Shown here piece after piece: positions 8,335 to 16,890 of a stretch of DNA of 64,000 nt (its first letter is position 1; each line of letters opens with the position of its first letter). A model generated the notes under the pieces. It searched no databases and had not been told where the DNA came from. It worked only from the letters and a program-made list of their open reading frames with translations. The position numbers and the translations under genes are program-made. The DNA is from Chloroflexota bacterium. Its GTDB lineage: Bacteria > Chloroflexota > Dormibacteria > Aeolococcales > Aeolococcaceae. The DNA lies in assembly GCA_005880985.1 (NCBI GenBank), contig VBIQ01000007.1, positions 62,001 to 126,000 of the forward strand. Direction: 5' to 3'.

Positions 8335-8340
8335 TACAAT
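8335..8340 (+). promoter_or_regulatory. -10 hexamer of a probable leaderless dinG transcript
   Basis: TACAAT ends 6 nt before ATG 8347 with no Shine-Dalgarno between them. No -35 is obvious in the expected window. Confidence 0.55.
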
Positions 8341-8346
8341 CGATCA

Positions 8347-11148
8347 ATGACGGCCCACGATCCCCAGCCGACGGCCGGTGGCGACGTGGTCGCCTTCGAC
8401 CTCGAGGCCACCGGGCTTTCGGCCAAGAGCGACCGGATCATCGAGATCGGCGCCGTCCGGCTCGACTCCGAGCTGCGCACCGTTGGCCGCTTCGAGACGC
8501 TGGTCGACCCGGGGGCGCCGGTGCCGCTGGCGATCCAGCGGTTGACCGGCATCGACGAGGCGGAGCTGCGCGGGTCGCCGGCGCCCGAGGAGGCGATGGC
8601 GCAGTTCGCCGACTTCTGCGACGGTGCCCACCTCGTCGCTCACGGCGCCTCCTTCGACCTCGCCTTCTGCGCCTCCCTGCTGCCCGCTGCCTTCGCGGGT
8701 CGTGCCGCCTATGACACGCTCGAGCTCGCTCGCATCCTGCTGCCGACCGCCACCGGTCACAGCCTGCCGCAGCTGAGCGCGCAGCTGGAGATCCCGCACC
8801 TGCGCCCGCATCGGGCCGGCAGCGATGCCGAAACCACCGCCGGTCTCTTCCGTCAGCTCGCCGGCCTGGCCGAGGAGCTGCCGGCGCCGGTGCTGGCGGA
8901 GATCCGCCGGGTCGTCACCGGCCTGCCGGCGGGGCTGGCGCGATTCTTCCTCGAGGTGGTCAAGGGGACCGGTGAGACAGAACCGATCGGCGGGCCGAGC
9001 GCGCCAGCTGGACCACTCCCGGCGACGATCATGGCCGGTCCGCCGGCGGGACCGCTCGCCCAGAGCGCGGCGTCGCTGCTGGGTCCGCTCGGTCCGCTCG
9101 GGGGCGATGCCACCTTCGAGCCCCGCGCGGGACAGGTGGAGATGGCCCGCGCCGTCGCCCAGACGCTGGAGCGCAGCGGTCGGTTGCTGGTCGAGGCGGG
9201 CACCGGCACCGGCAAGTCGCTCGCCTACCTGGTACCGCTGTCCTTGTGGTCGCAGCGCAGCGGTCGCCGAGCGGTGGTGGCAACCCACACCATCACCCTC
9301 CAGGAGCAGCTCGCCGAGCGCGACCTGCCGGCTCTGACGGCGCGATTGGGATTGACCACCACCCACGCGATGCTCAAGGGCCGGCACCACTATCTCAGCC
9401 TGCGCCGCTGGCAGCGCTTCCTGGCCGGCAGTGACCGCGGTCCCCAGGGCATCGACCTCGACGGCATCCGCTTCAAGCTCAAGCTGCTGGTGTGGCTGTC
9501 CCAGACCGAGAGCGGCGACCGCGCCGAGTTGCGGATGGCCGGCAACGAGGAAGCCCTGTGGCGGCGGGTGCAATCGGAGACGGGCGACTGTCTCGGTGCC
9601 GCCTGCGCCAACTGGCGCGACGCCCGCTGCTTCATGGTGGCAGCCCGCCGCGCCGCCGCCGATGCCGACATCGTTGTCACAAACCATGCGCTCCTGCTCG
9701 CCGACGCCGAGCGCCAGGGCCAGGTGCTGGCGCCCTACACGGCGCTGGTGGTGGACGAGGCGCACCAGCTCGAGACGGCGGCCACGCGCCAGCTGGGTTC
9801 CAGCCTGCGCGCTGCCGACGTGCTGGCGGTGCTCGACCGGCTGAGCGGTGAGGGGAGCGACGAGCCGGGCGAGCTCGACCTCGCCCTGGCACGATGCCGC
9901 GAGGCGGTGGTGCGCGTCTTCGGGGAGGTCAAGGGCTATCTCGGCGACGTCGTCGGCGAGGAGCATCCCGGCAACGTCACCGTGGGGCTGCATCCCGAGA
10001 GGCGGACGGAGGCACGCTTCACCCAGTTGGAACGCGCGGCTCACTCCGCCGTCCGGACGATGCGACAGACGGGCGAATCCCTGCTGGCGGCGCGGGGCTC
10101 GCAGCCGCTCCAGAACAGCCTGCTTCCCCAACCCGATCGCGTCGACGATGAGCTGGCCCTCGCCGCCGCGACGCTGGACGATTGCGCGGCGGTTGTCGAG
10201 CACGTCCTCCGCGCCCCGCGCGAGGGGTACGTCGCCTGGCTCGAGCTGCGCGCCGAGCAATCGGAGCTGCACGAGGCGCCGGTGGTGGTCGCCGACCAGC
10301 TGCGCGAGCACGTCTTCGACAGGGTCGAGGCGGCGGTGCTCACCTCGGCCACGCTGCGGGTGGGGGAGACCTTCGATTTCCTCCGCGAGCGCACCGGCAT
10401 CGGCGGTGGCGCCGAGGAGCTGGCGCTACCATCCGACTTCGACTTCCTCTCCCAGGCGCTCTGCGTTCTCCCCGCCGACATGCCGCCGTACGACGAGCCC
10501 GGGTACGACGCCGCCCTGGCCGACCTCTGTGCCGACGTGGCGATCCGCCTCGGCGGACGGACGCTGGTCCTCTTCACCGGGTACTCGCCGCTGCGCCGGG
10601 CTCACGCACTGCTCGGCTCGCGCCTGGAGACGGAGGGCATCGCCGTCCTCGGTCAGGGGCTCGACGGCACGCGTCGCCAGCTGCTCAGCTCGTTCCTCGC
10701 CAGCCCGCGCACCCTGCTGCTCGGCACCAGCAGCTTCTGGGAGGGCATCGACGTCCCCGGCGATGCGCTGAGCTGCGTGATCATCGCCAAGCTGCCGTTT
10801 CCGGTGCCCACCGACCCGCTGATCCAGGCGCGCAGCGCCGCCCTCGCCGATCCCTTCCGCGAGCTCGTCCTGCCGCTGGCAGCCCTGCGTCTGCGTCAGG
10901 GATTCGGCCGCCTCATCCGTCACGGCACCGATCGGGGCGCGGTCGTCCTCTGCGACTCGCGGCTGACGGTTCGCGAGTACGGCGCCGCCCTGCTCGAGTC
11001 GCTGCCCCGTGCTGCTGTGGCGCGCGAGCCGTACCGCGAGCTCGCCCCCGTCGTCGCCGAGTTCGTGCGCCGCGGCGTCGTTCCCGAGGGGGCGGCCCCG
11101 GTGCTGGCGGCCACCTCCGCATCCTGGGACGGGGAGGAACCGGCATGA
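8347..11148 (+). CDS. dinG: DinG-type helicase fused to an N-terminal DEDDh exonuclease
   Basis: The 933-residue protein starts with a Pol III epsilon-like exonuclease: AFDLEATG has D18 and E20, with later DEDD residues in HGASFDLAF and HRAGSDAETT. An XPD/DinG superfamily-2 helicase follows, with Walker A AGTGTGKSLAYLVP (about 284-297), the DEAH box VVDEAHQLE (about 470) and a C-terminal SSFWEGIDVPGD motif. This fusion is the form found in many Gram-positives. Three of the four Fe-S ligand positions are Cys (C415, C420, C428), but the first is Ser351 in GRHHYLSL. ATG 8347 is set by the adjacent TACAAT; the frame runs upstream into repeat B and is not protein-like there. Confidence 0.9.
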   Translation: MTAHDPQPTAGGDVVAFDLEATGLSAKSDRIIEIGAVRLDSELRTVGRFETLVDPGAPVPLAIQRLTGIDEAELRGSPAPEEAMAQFADFCDGAHLVAHGASFDLAFCASLLPAAFAGRAAYDTLELARILLPTATGHSLPQLSAQLEIPHLRPHRAGSDAETTAGLFRQLAGLAEELPAPVLAEIRRVVTGLPAGLARFFLEVVKGTGETEPIGGPSAPAGPLPATIMAGPPAGPLAQSAASLLGPLGPLGGDATFEPRAGQVEMARAVAQTLERSGRLLVEAGTGTGKSLAYLVPLSLWSQRSGRRAVVATHTITLQEQLAERDLPALTARLGLTTTHAMLKGRHHYLSLRRWQRFLAGSDRGPQGIDLDGIRFKLKLLVWLSQTESGDRAELRMAGNEEALWRRVQSETGDCLGAACANWRDARCFMVAARRAAADADIVVTNHALLLADAERQGQVLAPYTALVVDEAHQLETAATRQLGSSLRAADVLAVLDRLSGEGSDEPGELDLALARCREAVVRVFGEVKGYLGDVVGEEHPGNVTVGLHPERRTEARFTQLERAAHSAVRTMRQTGESLLAARGSQPLQNSLLPQPDRVDDELALAAATLDDCAAVVEHVLRAPREGYVAWLELRAEQSELHEAPVVVADQLREHVFDRVEAAVLTSATLRVGETFDFLRERTGIGGGAEELALPSDFDFLSQALCVLPADMPPYDEPGYDAALADLCADVAIRLGGRTLVLFTGYSPLRRAHALLGSRLETEGIAVLGQGLDGTRRQLLSSFLASPRTLLLGTSSFWEGIDVPGDALSCVIIAKLPFPVPTDPLIQARSAALADPFRELVLPLAALRLRQGFGRLIRHGTDRGAVVLCDSRLTVREYGAALLESLPRAAVAREPYRELAPVVAEFVRRGVVPEGAAPVLAATSASWDGEEPA

Positions 11149-12140
11149 GCCCCACCGGCCCGGCCACCCAGGGATTGGCCTCCGATGCCGCCGTCGCCTC
11201 GCGGGAGACGCCGCCCGCCGACGCCCCGGTCGCTCCTCGCGAGGGGCTCGAGGACACGACCGGAGCGGTGGTCGTCGCCCTGGCCCAGATGGCTCCCCGT
11301 CTCGGTGACGTGGCCACCAATCTCGACCGTCACCTCACCATGATCGACGAGGCGCGGCGGGGGGAGGCCGACCTGCTCGTCTTTCCCGAGCTCTCGCTGA
11401 CCGGGTACTTCCTCAAGGACCTGGTCCCCGAGGTGGCCGTTCGCCTCGACGGCCCCGAGCTCGAGCGCATCGCTCGCGCCGCCGGCGACCTCGATGTGGT
11501 GGTCGGTTGCGTGCTCGAGAGCGACGAGACGCGCTTCCACAACAGCGCCATCTACATCTCCGGCGGCGCCATCCGCCACGTCCACCGCAAGGTGTACCTG
11601 CCCACCTACGGACTCTTCGACGAGCAGCGCTATCTCGCCGCCGGCGACCGCTTCCGCGCCTTCGAGCTGCTGCTGCCGAGGGCGAGCCAGCCGCGCCGCT
11701 GGCGGGCGGGGATCGTGGTCTGCGAGGACATGTGGCACCCGAGCGCACCGGCGCTGCTCGCCCGGCAGGGCATCGACATCCTCATCTGCCCCTCCGCGTC
11801 GCCGGGACGCGGCATCATCCAGGGCGCCGCCCTGGGCACGGCGCTCAGCTACGAGTGGATGACCCGGACCTTCGCGCAGCTGTTCACCTGCTACCTGGTC
11901 TACTGCAACCGCACCGGCTACGAGGACGGGGTCGCCTTCTGGGGCGGCTCGCGGGTGGTCGGCCCCGACGGTTCACTGCTGAGCGAGCCGGGAGGCGCCG
12001 GCGAAGCACTGATGTGGCATCGTCTCGACCTCGCCACCCTGCGCAGGGTGCGCATCGCCTATCCACTTCTCCGCGACGAGAATGACGAGCTCAACGACCG
12101 TGAGTCAGACCGTATCCGCAGCCGACGCGCTCAGGATTGA
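11145..12140 (+). CDS. Glutaminase (carbon-nitrogen hydrolase) component of NAD synthetase
   Basis: This nitrilase-fold amidase has the full catalytic triad: E82 in [12 protein letters not shown]149 in [17 protein letters not shown] and C193 in VVCEDMWHP. The [16 protein letters not shown] block is specific to the glutaminase domain of glutamine-dependent NAD synthetase. It would supply ammonia from glutamine to the NadE encoded immediately downstream. The first ~40 residues are a low-complexity extension. It starts with an ATGA overlap with dinG and overlaps nadE by 59 bp in another frame. The two domains are usually one polypeptide; here they are separate genes. Confidence 0.88.
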   Translation: MSPTGPATQGLASDAAVASRETPPADAPVAPREGLEDTTGAVVVALAQMAPRLGDVATNLDRHLTMIDEARRGEADLLVFPELSLTGYFLKDLVPEVAVRLDGPELERIARAAGDLDVVVGCVLESDETRFHNSAIYISGGAIRHVHRKVYLPTYGLFDEQRYLAAGDRFRAFELLLPRASQPRRWRAGIVVCEDMWHPSAPALLARQGIDILICPSASPGRGIIQGAALGTALSYEWMTRTFAQLFTCYLVYCNRTGYEDGVAFWGGSRVVGPDGSLLSEPGGAGEALMWHRLDLATLRRVRIAYPLLRDENDELNDRESDRIRSRRAQD

Positions 12141-12942
12141 CACCGAGGTCGTCCTCTCGCTGCTGGTGGGATTTGTGCGAGAGGAGGTCCACAAGGTCGG
12201 TTTCCAGCGTGTCGTCGTCGGCCTGAGCGGCGGGGTCGACTCCGCCGTCACCGCCGCCGTGGCCCAGCGCGCCCTGGGTCCGGACGACGTGGTGCCGGTG
12301 ATCATGCCGTACCGCAGCAGCAGCCCTGCCTCCGAGGCCGACGCGCGCGCGGTCTGCGATCAGCTGGGGCTGCGGCCGGTGATGGTCGATATCAGCCCGC
12401 AGATCGACGCCTATTTCGAGCGCTTCCCCGAGGTGGATCGGACCCGGCGGGGGAACAAGATGGCCCGCGAGCGGATGTCAATCCTCTACGACCTCTCGTT
12501 TGCCGAGCGGGCGCTGGTGATCGGCACCTCGAACAAGACCGAGCTGCTGCTCGGTTACAGCACCGTCCACGGCGACATGGCCCACGCCCTCAACCCGCTG
12601 GGCGACCTGTACAAGACTCAGGTCTGGGCTCTCGCCCGCGCTCTCGGGCTGCCCGACCGGGTGGTCGACAAGCCGCCCAGCGCCGACCTGTGGGAGGGCC
12701 AGTCCGACGAGGAGGAGCTGGGATTCCAGTACGCCCTGGTGGACGTGCTGCTCTACTACCTCGTCGACGAGCGCCGGACCCGGGTCGAGCTACGCGCGCT
12801 GGGCTATGCGGACGACTTCATCGACCTCATCGTCCAGCGGGTTCGCGACAGCCAGTACAAGCGCCGGCCGCCGGTGATCGCAAAGCTGAGCGCCCGCACC
12901 ATCGACCGCGAGTTCCGTTATCCCCGGGACTGGGGCCGGTGA
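12082..12942 (+). CDS. nadE: NAD(+) synthase, ammonia-ligase component
   Basis: It adenylates nicotinic acid adenine dinucleotide and amidates it to NAD. The PP-loop [13 protein letters not shown] is at residues 49-61. Further family motifs are [32 protein letters not shown] (in segments) and [17 protein letters not shown]. At 286 residues it is a stand-alone synthetase domain. The start is ATG 12082 inside the glutaminase gene, with GTG 12100 as an alternative, so the 59-bp overlap could shrink to 41 bp. It overlaps rsmI by 4 bp. Confidence 0.93.
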   Translation: MTSSTTVSQTVSAADALRIDTEVVLSLLVGFVREEVHKVGFQRVVVGLSGGVDSAVTAAVAQRALGPDDVVPVIMPYRSSSPASEADARAVCDQLGLRPVMVDISPQIDAYFERFPEVDRTRRGNKMARERMSILYDLSFAERALVIGTSNKTELLLGYSTVHGDMAHALNPLGDLYKTQVWALARALGLPDRVVDKPPSADLWEGQSDEEELGFQYALVDVLLYYLVDERRTRVELRALGYADDFIDLIVQRVRDSQYKRRPPVIAKLSARTIDREFRYPRDWGR

Positions 12943-13607
12943 GCACGCTCTCCGTCGTCGCCACGCCGATCGGCAACCTCGAGGACATCACCCTGCGGGC
13001 GCTCCGGGTGCTGCGCGAGTGCGACCTGGTGGTGGCCGAGGACACCCGCCGCACCCGCGCCCTGCTGAGCGCGCACGGCATCCGCCGCCCGCTGGCGGCG
13101 CTGCCGGCATTCGACGAGGCGCGGCGCGTCCCCGCGCTGGTGGCGCGGCTCGACACCGGCGAGACCCTGGCGCTGTGCAGCGACGGCGGCACCCCCGCGG
13201 TCAGCGATCCCGGCAGCCACCTCGTCCGCGCGGCCCGTGCCGCCGGCCACCAGGTGGTGCCGGTGCCCGGCCCGTCGGCGATCACCGCCGCGCTGTCGGC
13301 GAGCGGGTTGGACGCCGGTGGCTTCTGCTTTCTCGGCTTCCTGCCGCGCACCCCGGGCAAGCTGAACCGCCTGCTCGAGGCTGCGCTCGCCGGGGGACGC
13401 ACCCTCGCCTTCCTGGAGTCGCCGTTGCGGCTGGCGCGGACCCTCCGGCTCACCGCCGACCTGCTCGGCGACCGGGAGGTCGTCGTCGCCCGCGAGCTGA
13501 CCAAGGTGCACGAGACCTTCCATGTCGGCACCGCCGGCGAGCTGGCCCGTCAGTTCAGCGCCTCACCGCCGCGGGGCGAGTGCACGGTGCTGGTGGGAGC
13601 CGCATGA
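12939..13607 (+). CDS. rsmI: 16S rRNA 2'-O-ribose C1402 methyltransferase, short form
   Basis: This is a tetrapyrrole-methylase-fold enzyme acting on 16S rRNA. It begins [23 protein letters not shown], then [13 protein letters not shown], the [10 protein letters not shown] loop and [16 protein letters not shown], all diagnostic of RsmI. It ends at [13 protein letters not shown]. At 222 residues it lacks the ~50-60-residue C-terminal HTH-like domain of most RsmI proteins (about 280 aa). GTG start overlaps the nadE stop; metG follows by ATGA overlap. Confidence 0.92.
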   Translation: MSTLSVVATPIGNLEDITLRALRVLRECDLVVAEDTRRTRALLSAHGIRRPLAALPAFDEARRVPALVARLDTGETLALCSDGGTPAVSDPGSHLVRAARAAGHQVVPVPGPSAITAALSASGLDAGGFCFLGFLPRTPGKLNRLLEAALAGGRTLAFLESPLRLARTLRLTADLLGDREVVVARELTKVHETFHVGTAGELARQFSASPPRGECTVLVGAA

Positions 13608-15166
13608 CCGCGGCGGCGGTGCGCCTCGACGACCGCTTCTACGTCACCGCCGCCATCGACTACGTCAACGGCTCGCCCCATCTCGGCCACGCCTACGAGA
13701 AGGTCGCCTGCGACGTGCTGGCACGCCACCACGCCCTGCGTGGTCGGGAGGTGCGGCTGACGGTCGGGAGCGACGAGCACAGCCAGTCGGTGGAGCGTGC
13801 CGCCGCCGAGCGGGGCATGACTCCGGAGGCGTTCATCGCGGTCCAGAGCGAGCTCTTCATCGATCTCTTCCGCCGCCTCGACATCGGCTTCACCGCCTAC
13901 GTCCACACCAGCGCCGACGGCAATCGCCGCACCACCGAGCGGGTGATGCGGGAGCTCCACGACCGCGGTCACCTCTACAAGGGGCCCTACCGCGCCTGGT
14001 TCTGTCCCGCCTGCGAGCAGTTCTACACCGAGAAGCAGCTGGTCGACGGCTGCTGCCCGATCCACGGCACCCCGGTCGAATGGGTGGAGGAGGAGAACTG
14101 GTTCTTCCGGTTGTCCAGCTTCCAGCAGCCGCTGCTCGAGCACTTCGAGGCCAATGCCGACTTCCTCACCCCCGAAGCGCGGCGCAACGAGATCCTCAAC
14201 GTCATCCGCGGCGGTCTCGACGACATCAGCGTCTCCCGCGGGTTCTCGCACTGGGGCTTTCCCCTTCCCTTCGATCCCACCCAGGTGGTCTACGTCTGGT
14301 TCGACGCTCTGCTCGCCTATGTCACCGGCATCGGCTTCCCCGACGACGAGGTGGGGTTCACCCGGTTCTGGCCCGCCGACGTCCACGTGATCGGCAAGGA
14401 CATCACCCGCTTCCACGCGATCATGTGGCCGGCGATGCTGATGGCGGCCGGGCTGCCGCTGCCCCGGCGGGTGCACGCCCACGGGTTCATCACCCTCGGG
14501 GGGCAGAAGATGAGCAAGACCCGGGGCGTCTTCGTCGATCCGGGGTCGATGGTCGAGCAGTTCGGCAGCGATGCCGTGCGCTACGTCCTGATGGCGGAGA
14601 TCCCCTTCGATCGCGACGGCGACTTTTCGATGGAGGTCTTTGTCGACCGCTACAACGCCGACCTCGCCAACGACTACGGCAATCTGGTGTCACGCACCGA
14701 GAAGATGGTGGCGCGCTACCGCGGCGGCCGCGTACCCGCCGGCGGTCCCGCCGAGCCCATCGACGGCGAGCTGCGCGCCCTGGCGGAGGAGGTGGTGCCC
14801 GCCGTCGACGCCGCCGTCGCCGACCTCGACCTCTCCGGCGCCCTGGCCCACGCGCGCCGGCTGGTGGGCAGGGCCAACAAATACATCGAGGAGACGGCTC
14901 CCTGGAAGCTCGCCGCCGCCGGTGATGCGCGGCTGGGGACGGTGCTGCGCAACCTGCTCGAGGCGATCCGGGTGAGCACCGTGCTGCTGGCCCCGGTGGT
15001 GCCACGGGCGGCAGCGGCGGTGGCGGCCGACCTCGGGCTCGAGCTCGACGCAGACCTCACCGATGACGCCGCCGCCTGGTATGCGCTCACGGAGGACGCG
15101 CCGGTGCGGGTCGGCGAGATCCTCTTTCCCCGGCTCGACCGGGAGCAGGTCCTAGCAGGCAGCTGA
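13604..15166 (+). CDS. metG: Methionyl-tRNA synthetase
   Basis: This class I synthetase charges tRNA-Met. The HLGH signature is at residues 26-29 and the KMSKT signature at 302-306. A zinc-knuckle insert is visible as FCPACEQFYTEKQL ... GCCPIHGTPVEW. At 520 residues it lacks the C-terminal tRNA-binding (EMAP-like) extension of longer MetG forms. metG-tatD-rsmA is a widespread gene order and occurs here without gaps. Confidence 0.95.
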   Translation: MTAAAVRLDDRFYVTAAIDYVNGSPHLGHAYEKVACDVLARHHALRGREVRLTVGSDEHSQSVERAAAERGMTPEAFIAVQSELFIDLFRRLDIGFTAYVHTSADGNRRTTERVMRELHDRGHLYKGPYRAWFCPACEQFYTEKQLVDGCCPIHGTPVEWVEEENWFFRLSSFQQPLLEHFEANADFLTPEARRNEILNVIRGGLDDISVSRGFSHWGFPLPFDPTQVVYVWFDALLAYVTGIGFPDDEVGFTRFWPADVHVIGKDITRFHAIMWPAMLMAAGLPLPRRVHAHGFITLGGQKMSKTRGVFVDPGSMVEQFGSDAVRYVLMAEIPFDRDGDFSMEVFVDRYNADLANDYGNLVSRTEKMVARYRGGRVPAGGPAEPIDGELRALAEEVVPAVDAAVADLDLSGALAHARRLVGRANKYIEETAPWKLAAAGDARLGTVLRNLLEAIRVSTVLLAPVVPRAAAAVAADLGLELDADLTDDAAAWYALTEDAPVRVGEILFPRLDREQVLAGS

Positions 15167-16006
15167 ATGGCGACGGAGCCTGGCGGCGGCCTCGTCGACA
15201 CCCACTGCCACCTGGTCCTGCTCGAGGACCGCGGCCTGCTCGAGGAAGCGCTCGAGGCGGCGGCGGCGGCGGGAGTCGAGCAGATCGTCAGCATCGGGCT
15301 CGACGTCGAGGACTCCGACCGCAACCGGGTGCTCGCCGAACGCCACCCGGGCATCTTCTTCACCGTCGGCTGGCACCCCCATCAGAAGACCGCTCCCGAC
15401 CCCGCCCAGATGCGCGACCTCGACGCCCTGCTGCGCCATCCGCGGGCGGTGGCGGTCGGTGAGGTCGGCCTCGACCGCTACTGGCGCCCGGGATACCATG
15501 AGGTTCCCCTGGAGGTGCAGCGACGCTCCCTCGCGGCGCTTCTCGAGCTTGCAGTCAGCCACGGCAAGCCGGTCGTCATCCATGACCGGGAGGCGCACGA
15601 CGAGGTGCTCGCCGAGATCGACGTCCGGCCTGGGGTGCGAGGGGTGATGCACTGCTTCAGCGGGGACGCCGCCCACGCCCGAGCGTCGGTGGCGCGCGGC
15701 TTCGCCTGCTCCTTCGCGGGCACCGTGACCTTCCCGCGCAGCGAGGCCATCCAGGCGGCGGCCCGCGCCGTCCCCGACGACGCCTGGGTGGTGGAGACCG
15801 ACGCCCCCTTCCTCGCTCCCGTGCCCCACCGCGGCCGTCCCAACCAGCCCGCCTACGTCGCCGCCACCACCGCCGCCCTGGCCCGGCTCCGCCAGATCGG
15901 TGTCGCCGACGCCGCCCGGCAGTCGAGCGCCAACGCCCGGCGGTGGTTCGGGCTGCCGGCGCCACGGGGAGGCGACCGCCTCGGGAATGGAGCCGCGAGG
16001 CGGTGA
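15167..16006 (+). CDS. tatD: TatD family metal-dependent hydrolase (3'-5' DNase)
   Basis: A TIM-barrel metallohydrolase linked to DNA repair and RNA quality control. The metal-binding start VDTHCHL (residues about 8-14), GEVGLDRYWR, VVIHDREAHDEVL, MHCFSGDAAHA and the late ETDAPFLAPVPHRGRPNQP are all present. It begins at ATG immediately after the metG stop, and the 279-residue length is typical. Confidence 0.93.
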   Translation: MATEPGGGLVDTHCHLVLLEDRGLLEEALEAAAAAGVEQIVSIGLDVEDSDRNRVLAERHPGIFFTVGWHPHQKTAPDPAQMRDLDALLRHPRAVAVGEVGLDRYWRPGYHEVPLEVQRRSLAALLELAVSHGKPVVIHDREAHDEVLAEIDVRPGVRGVMHCFSGDAAHARASVARGFACSFAGTVTFPRSEAIQAAARAVPDDAWVVETDAPFLAPVPHRGRPNQPAYVAATTAALARLRQIGVADAARQSSANARRWFGLPAPRGGDRLGNGAARR

Positions 16007-16890
16007 GCGGGGCCGCCACGCCGCGCCGGCCGCGGGCGCCGCTCGACCTGACCAAGCCGGCGACGGTACGCGCCGTGGCCCGGCGCTCGGGGCTCACCCT
16101 CAAGCGCCGCCTGAGCCAGAACCTGCTGGTCGACCCGGCGGCGCTGGCTGCCATCGTCGAGGCCCTCGATCCGGGCGCCGGCGACGACGTCCTCGAGATC
16201 GGCGCCGGCATCGGCACGCTGACCGTGGCCCTGGCCGCCCGGGCCCACCGGGTGGTCGCCCTCGAGGTCGACGAGGCCTGCCTGCGGGCCACCGCCATCA
16301 CCCTGCGCGGCCATGCCAACGCCATCGCGGTCCGGCTCGACGTCCGTCAGGCAGATCCCGACGCCCTCGGTCTCGGACCCGACTACCTGGCGGCGGGGAA
16401 CATCCCCTATCACCTCACCGGCGCGATCCTCACCCGCCTGCTGGAAGAGGTGCGCCCGCCGCTCCGGGCGGTGTTCCTGGTGCAGCGAGAGGTGGCGGCA
16501 CGGCTCACCGCCCCGGCGGGGGACTGGAGCCTGGCCACGGTGGCGGTGCGCTCGCTGGCCACGGTCGAACGCGTCGCCGACCTGCCGCCCAGCGCCTTCG
16601 AGCCCCCACCGGCGGTGCACTCCAGCATCCTCCGGCTGGTCCCGTCCCCGGTGCTGGGATCCGCCGAGCGTCGCGCTGTCCTGGAGGTCGCTCGCGCCGC
16701 CTTCCAGATGCGCCGCAAGACCCTGCGCCACGGCGTCACCCGCGCCGCCGGCGGCGACGCCGGCCTGGCGGCGGCGGCGCTCGAGGCGGCCGGGCTGGAC
16801 GCCGGCCGCCGCCCCGGGACGCTCGACCTCGACGAGTGGCGGGCGTTGGCCACCGCGCTCGAGGCGCGTCGCCGGAGCCCGGCTCGATGA
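16003..16890 (+). CDS. rsmA: 16S rRNA dimethyladenosine transferase (KsgA)
   Basis: It dimethylates two adjacent adenosines near the 3' end of 16S rRNA. SLKRRLSQN-type entry is seen as LKRRLSQNLLVDPAALAAIV. The SAM motif is VLEIGAGIGTLTVALA, and the catalytic NIPY motif is AAGNIPYHLTGAIL. The C terminus has FQMRRKTLRHGV. GTG 16003 overlaps the tatD stop (GTGA); the frame is open farther upstream but without family similarity. 295 residues. Confidence 0.94.
   Translation: MSGAATPRRPRAPLDLTKPATVRAVARRSGLTLKRRLSQNLLVDPAALAAIVEALDPGAGDDVLEIGAGIGTLTVALAARAHRVVALEVDEACLRATAITLRGHANAIAVRLDVRQADPDALGLGPDYLAAGNIPYHLTGAILTRLLEEVRPPLRAVFLVQREVAARLTAPAGDWSLATVAVRSLATVERVADLPPSAFEPPPAVHSSILRLVPSPVLGSAERRAVLEVARAAFQMRRKTLRHGVTRAAGGDAGLAAAALEAAGLDAGRRPGTLDLDEWRALATALEARRRSPAR

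Noticed and set aside
8065-8346. N-terminal extension of DinG through repeat copy B
   Set aside because: The frame is open but consists of repeat sequence, and a TACAAT hexamer sits 6 nt before ATG 8347, where exonuclease similarity begins.
10182-11140. Long + strand frame across the 3' half of dinG that continues into the NAD-synthetase glutaminase
   Set aside because: Only the part from ATG 11145 has family similarity; the upstream part is an out-of-frame reading of dinG.
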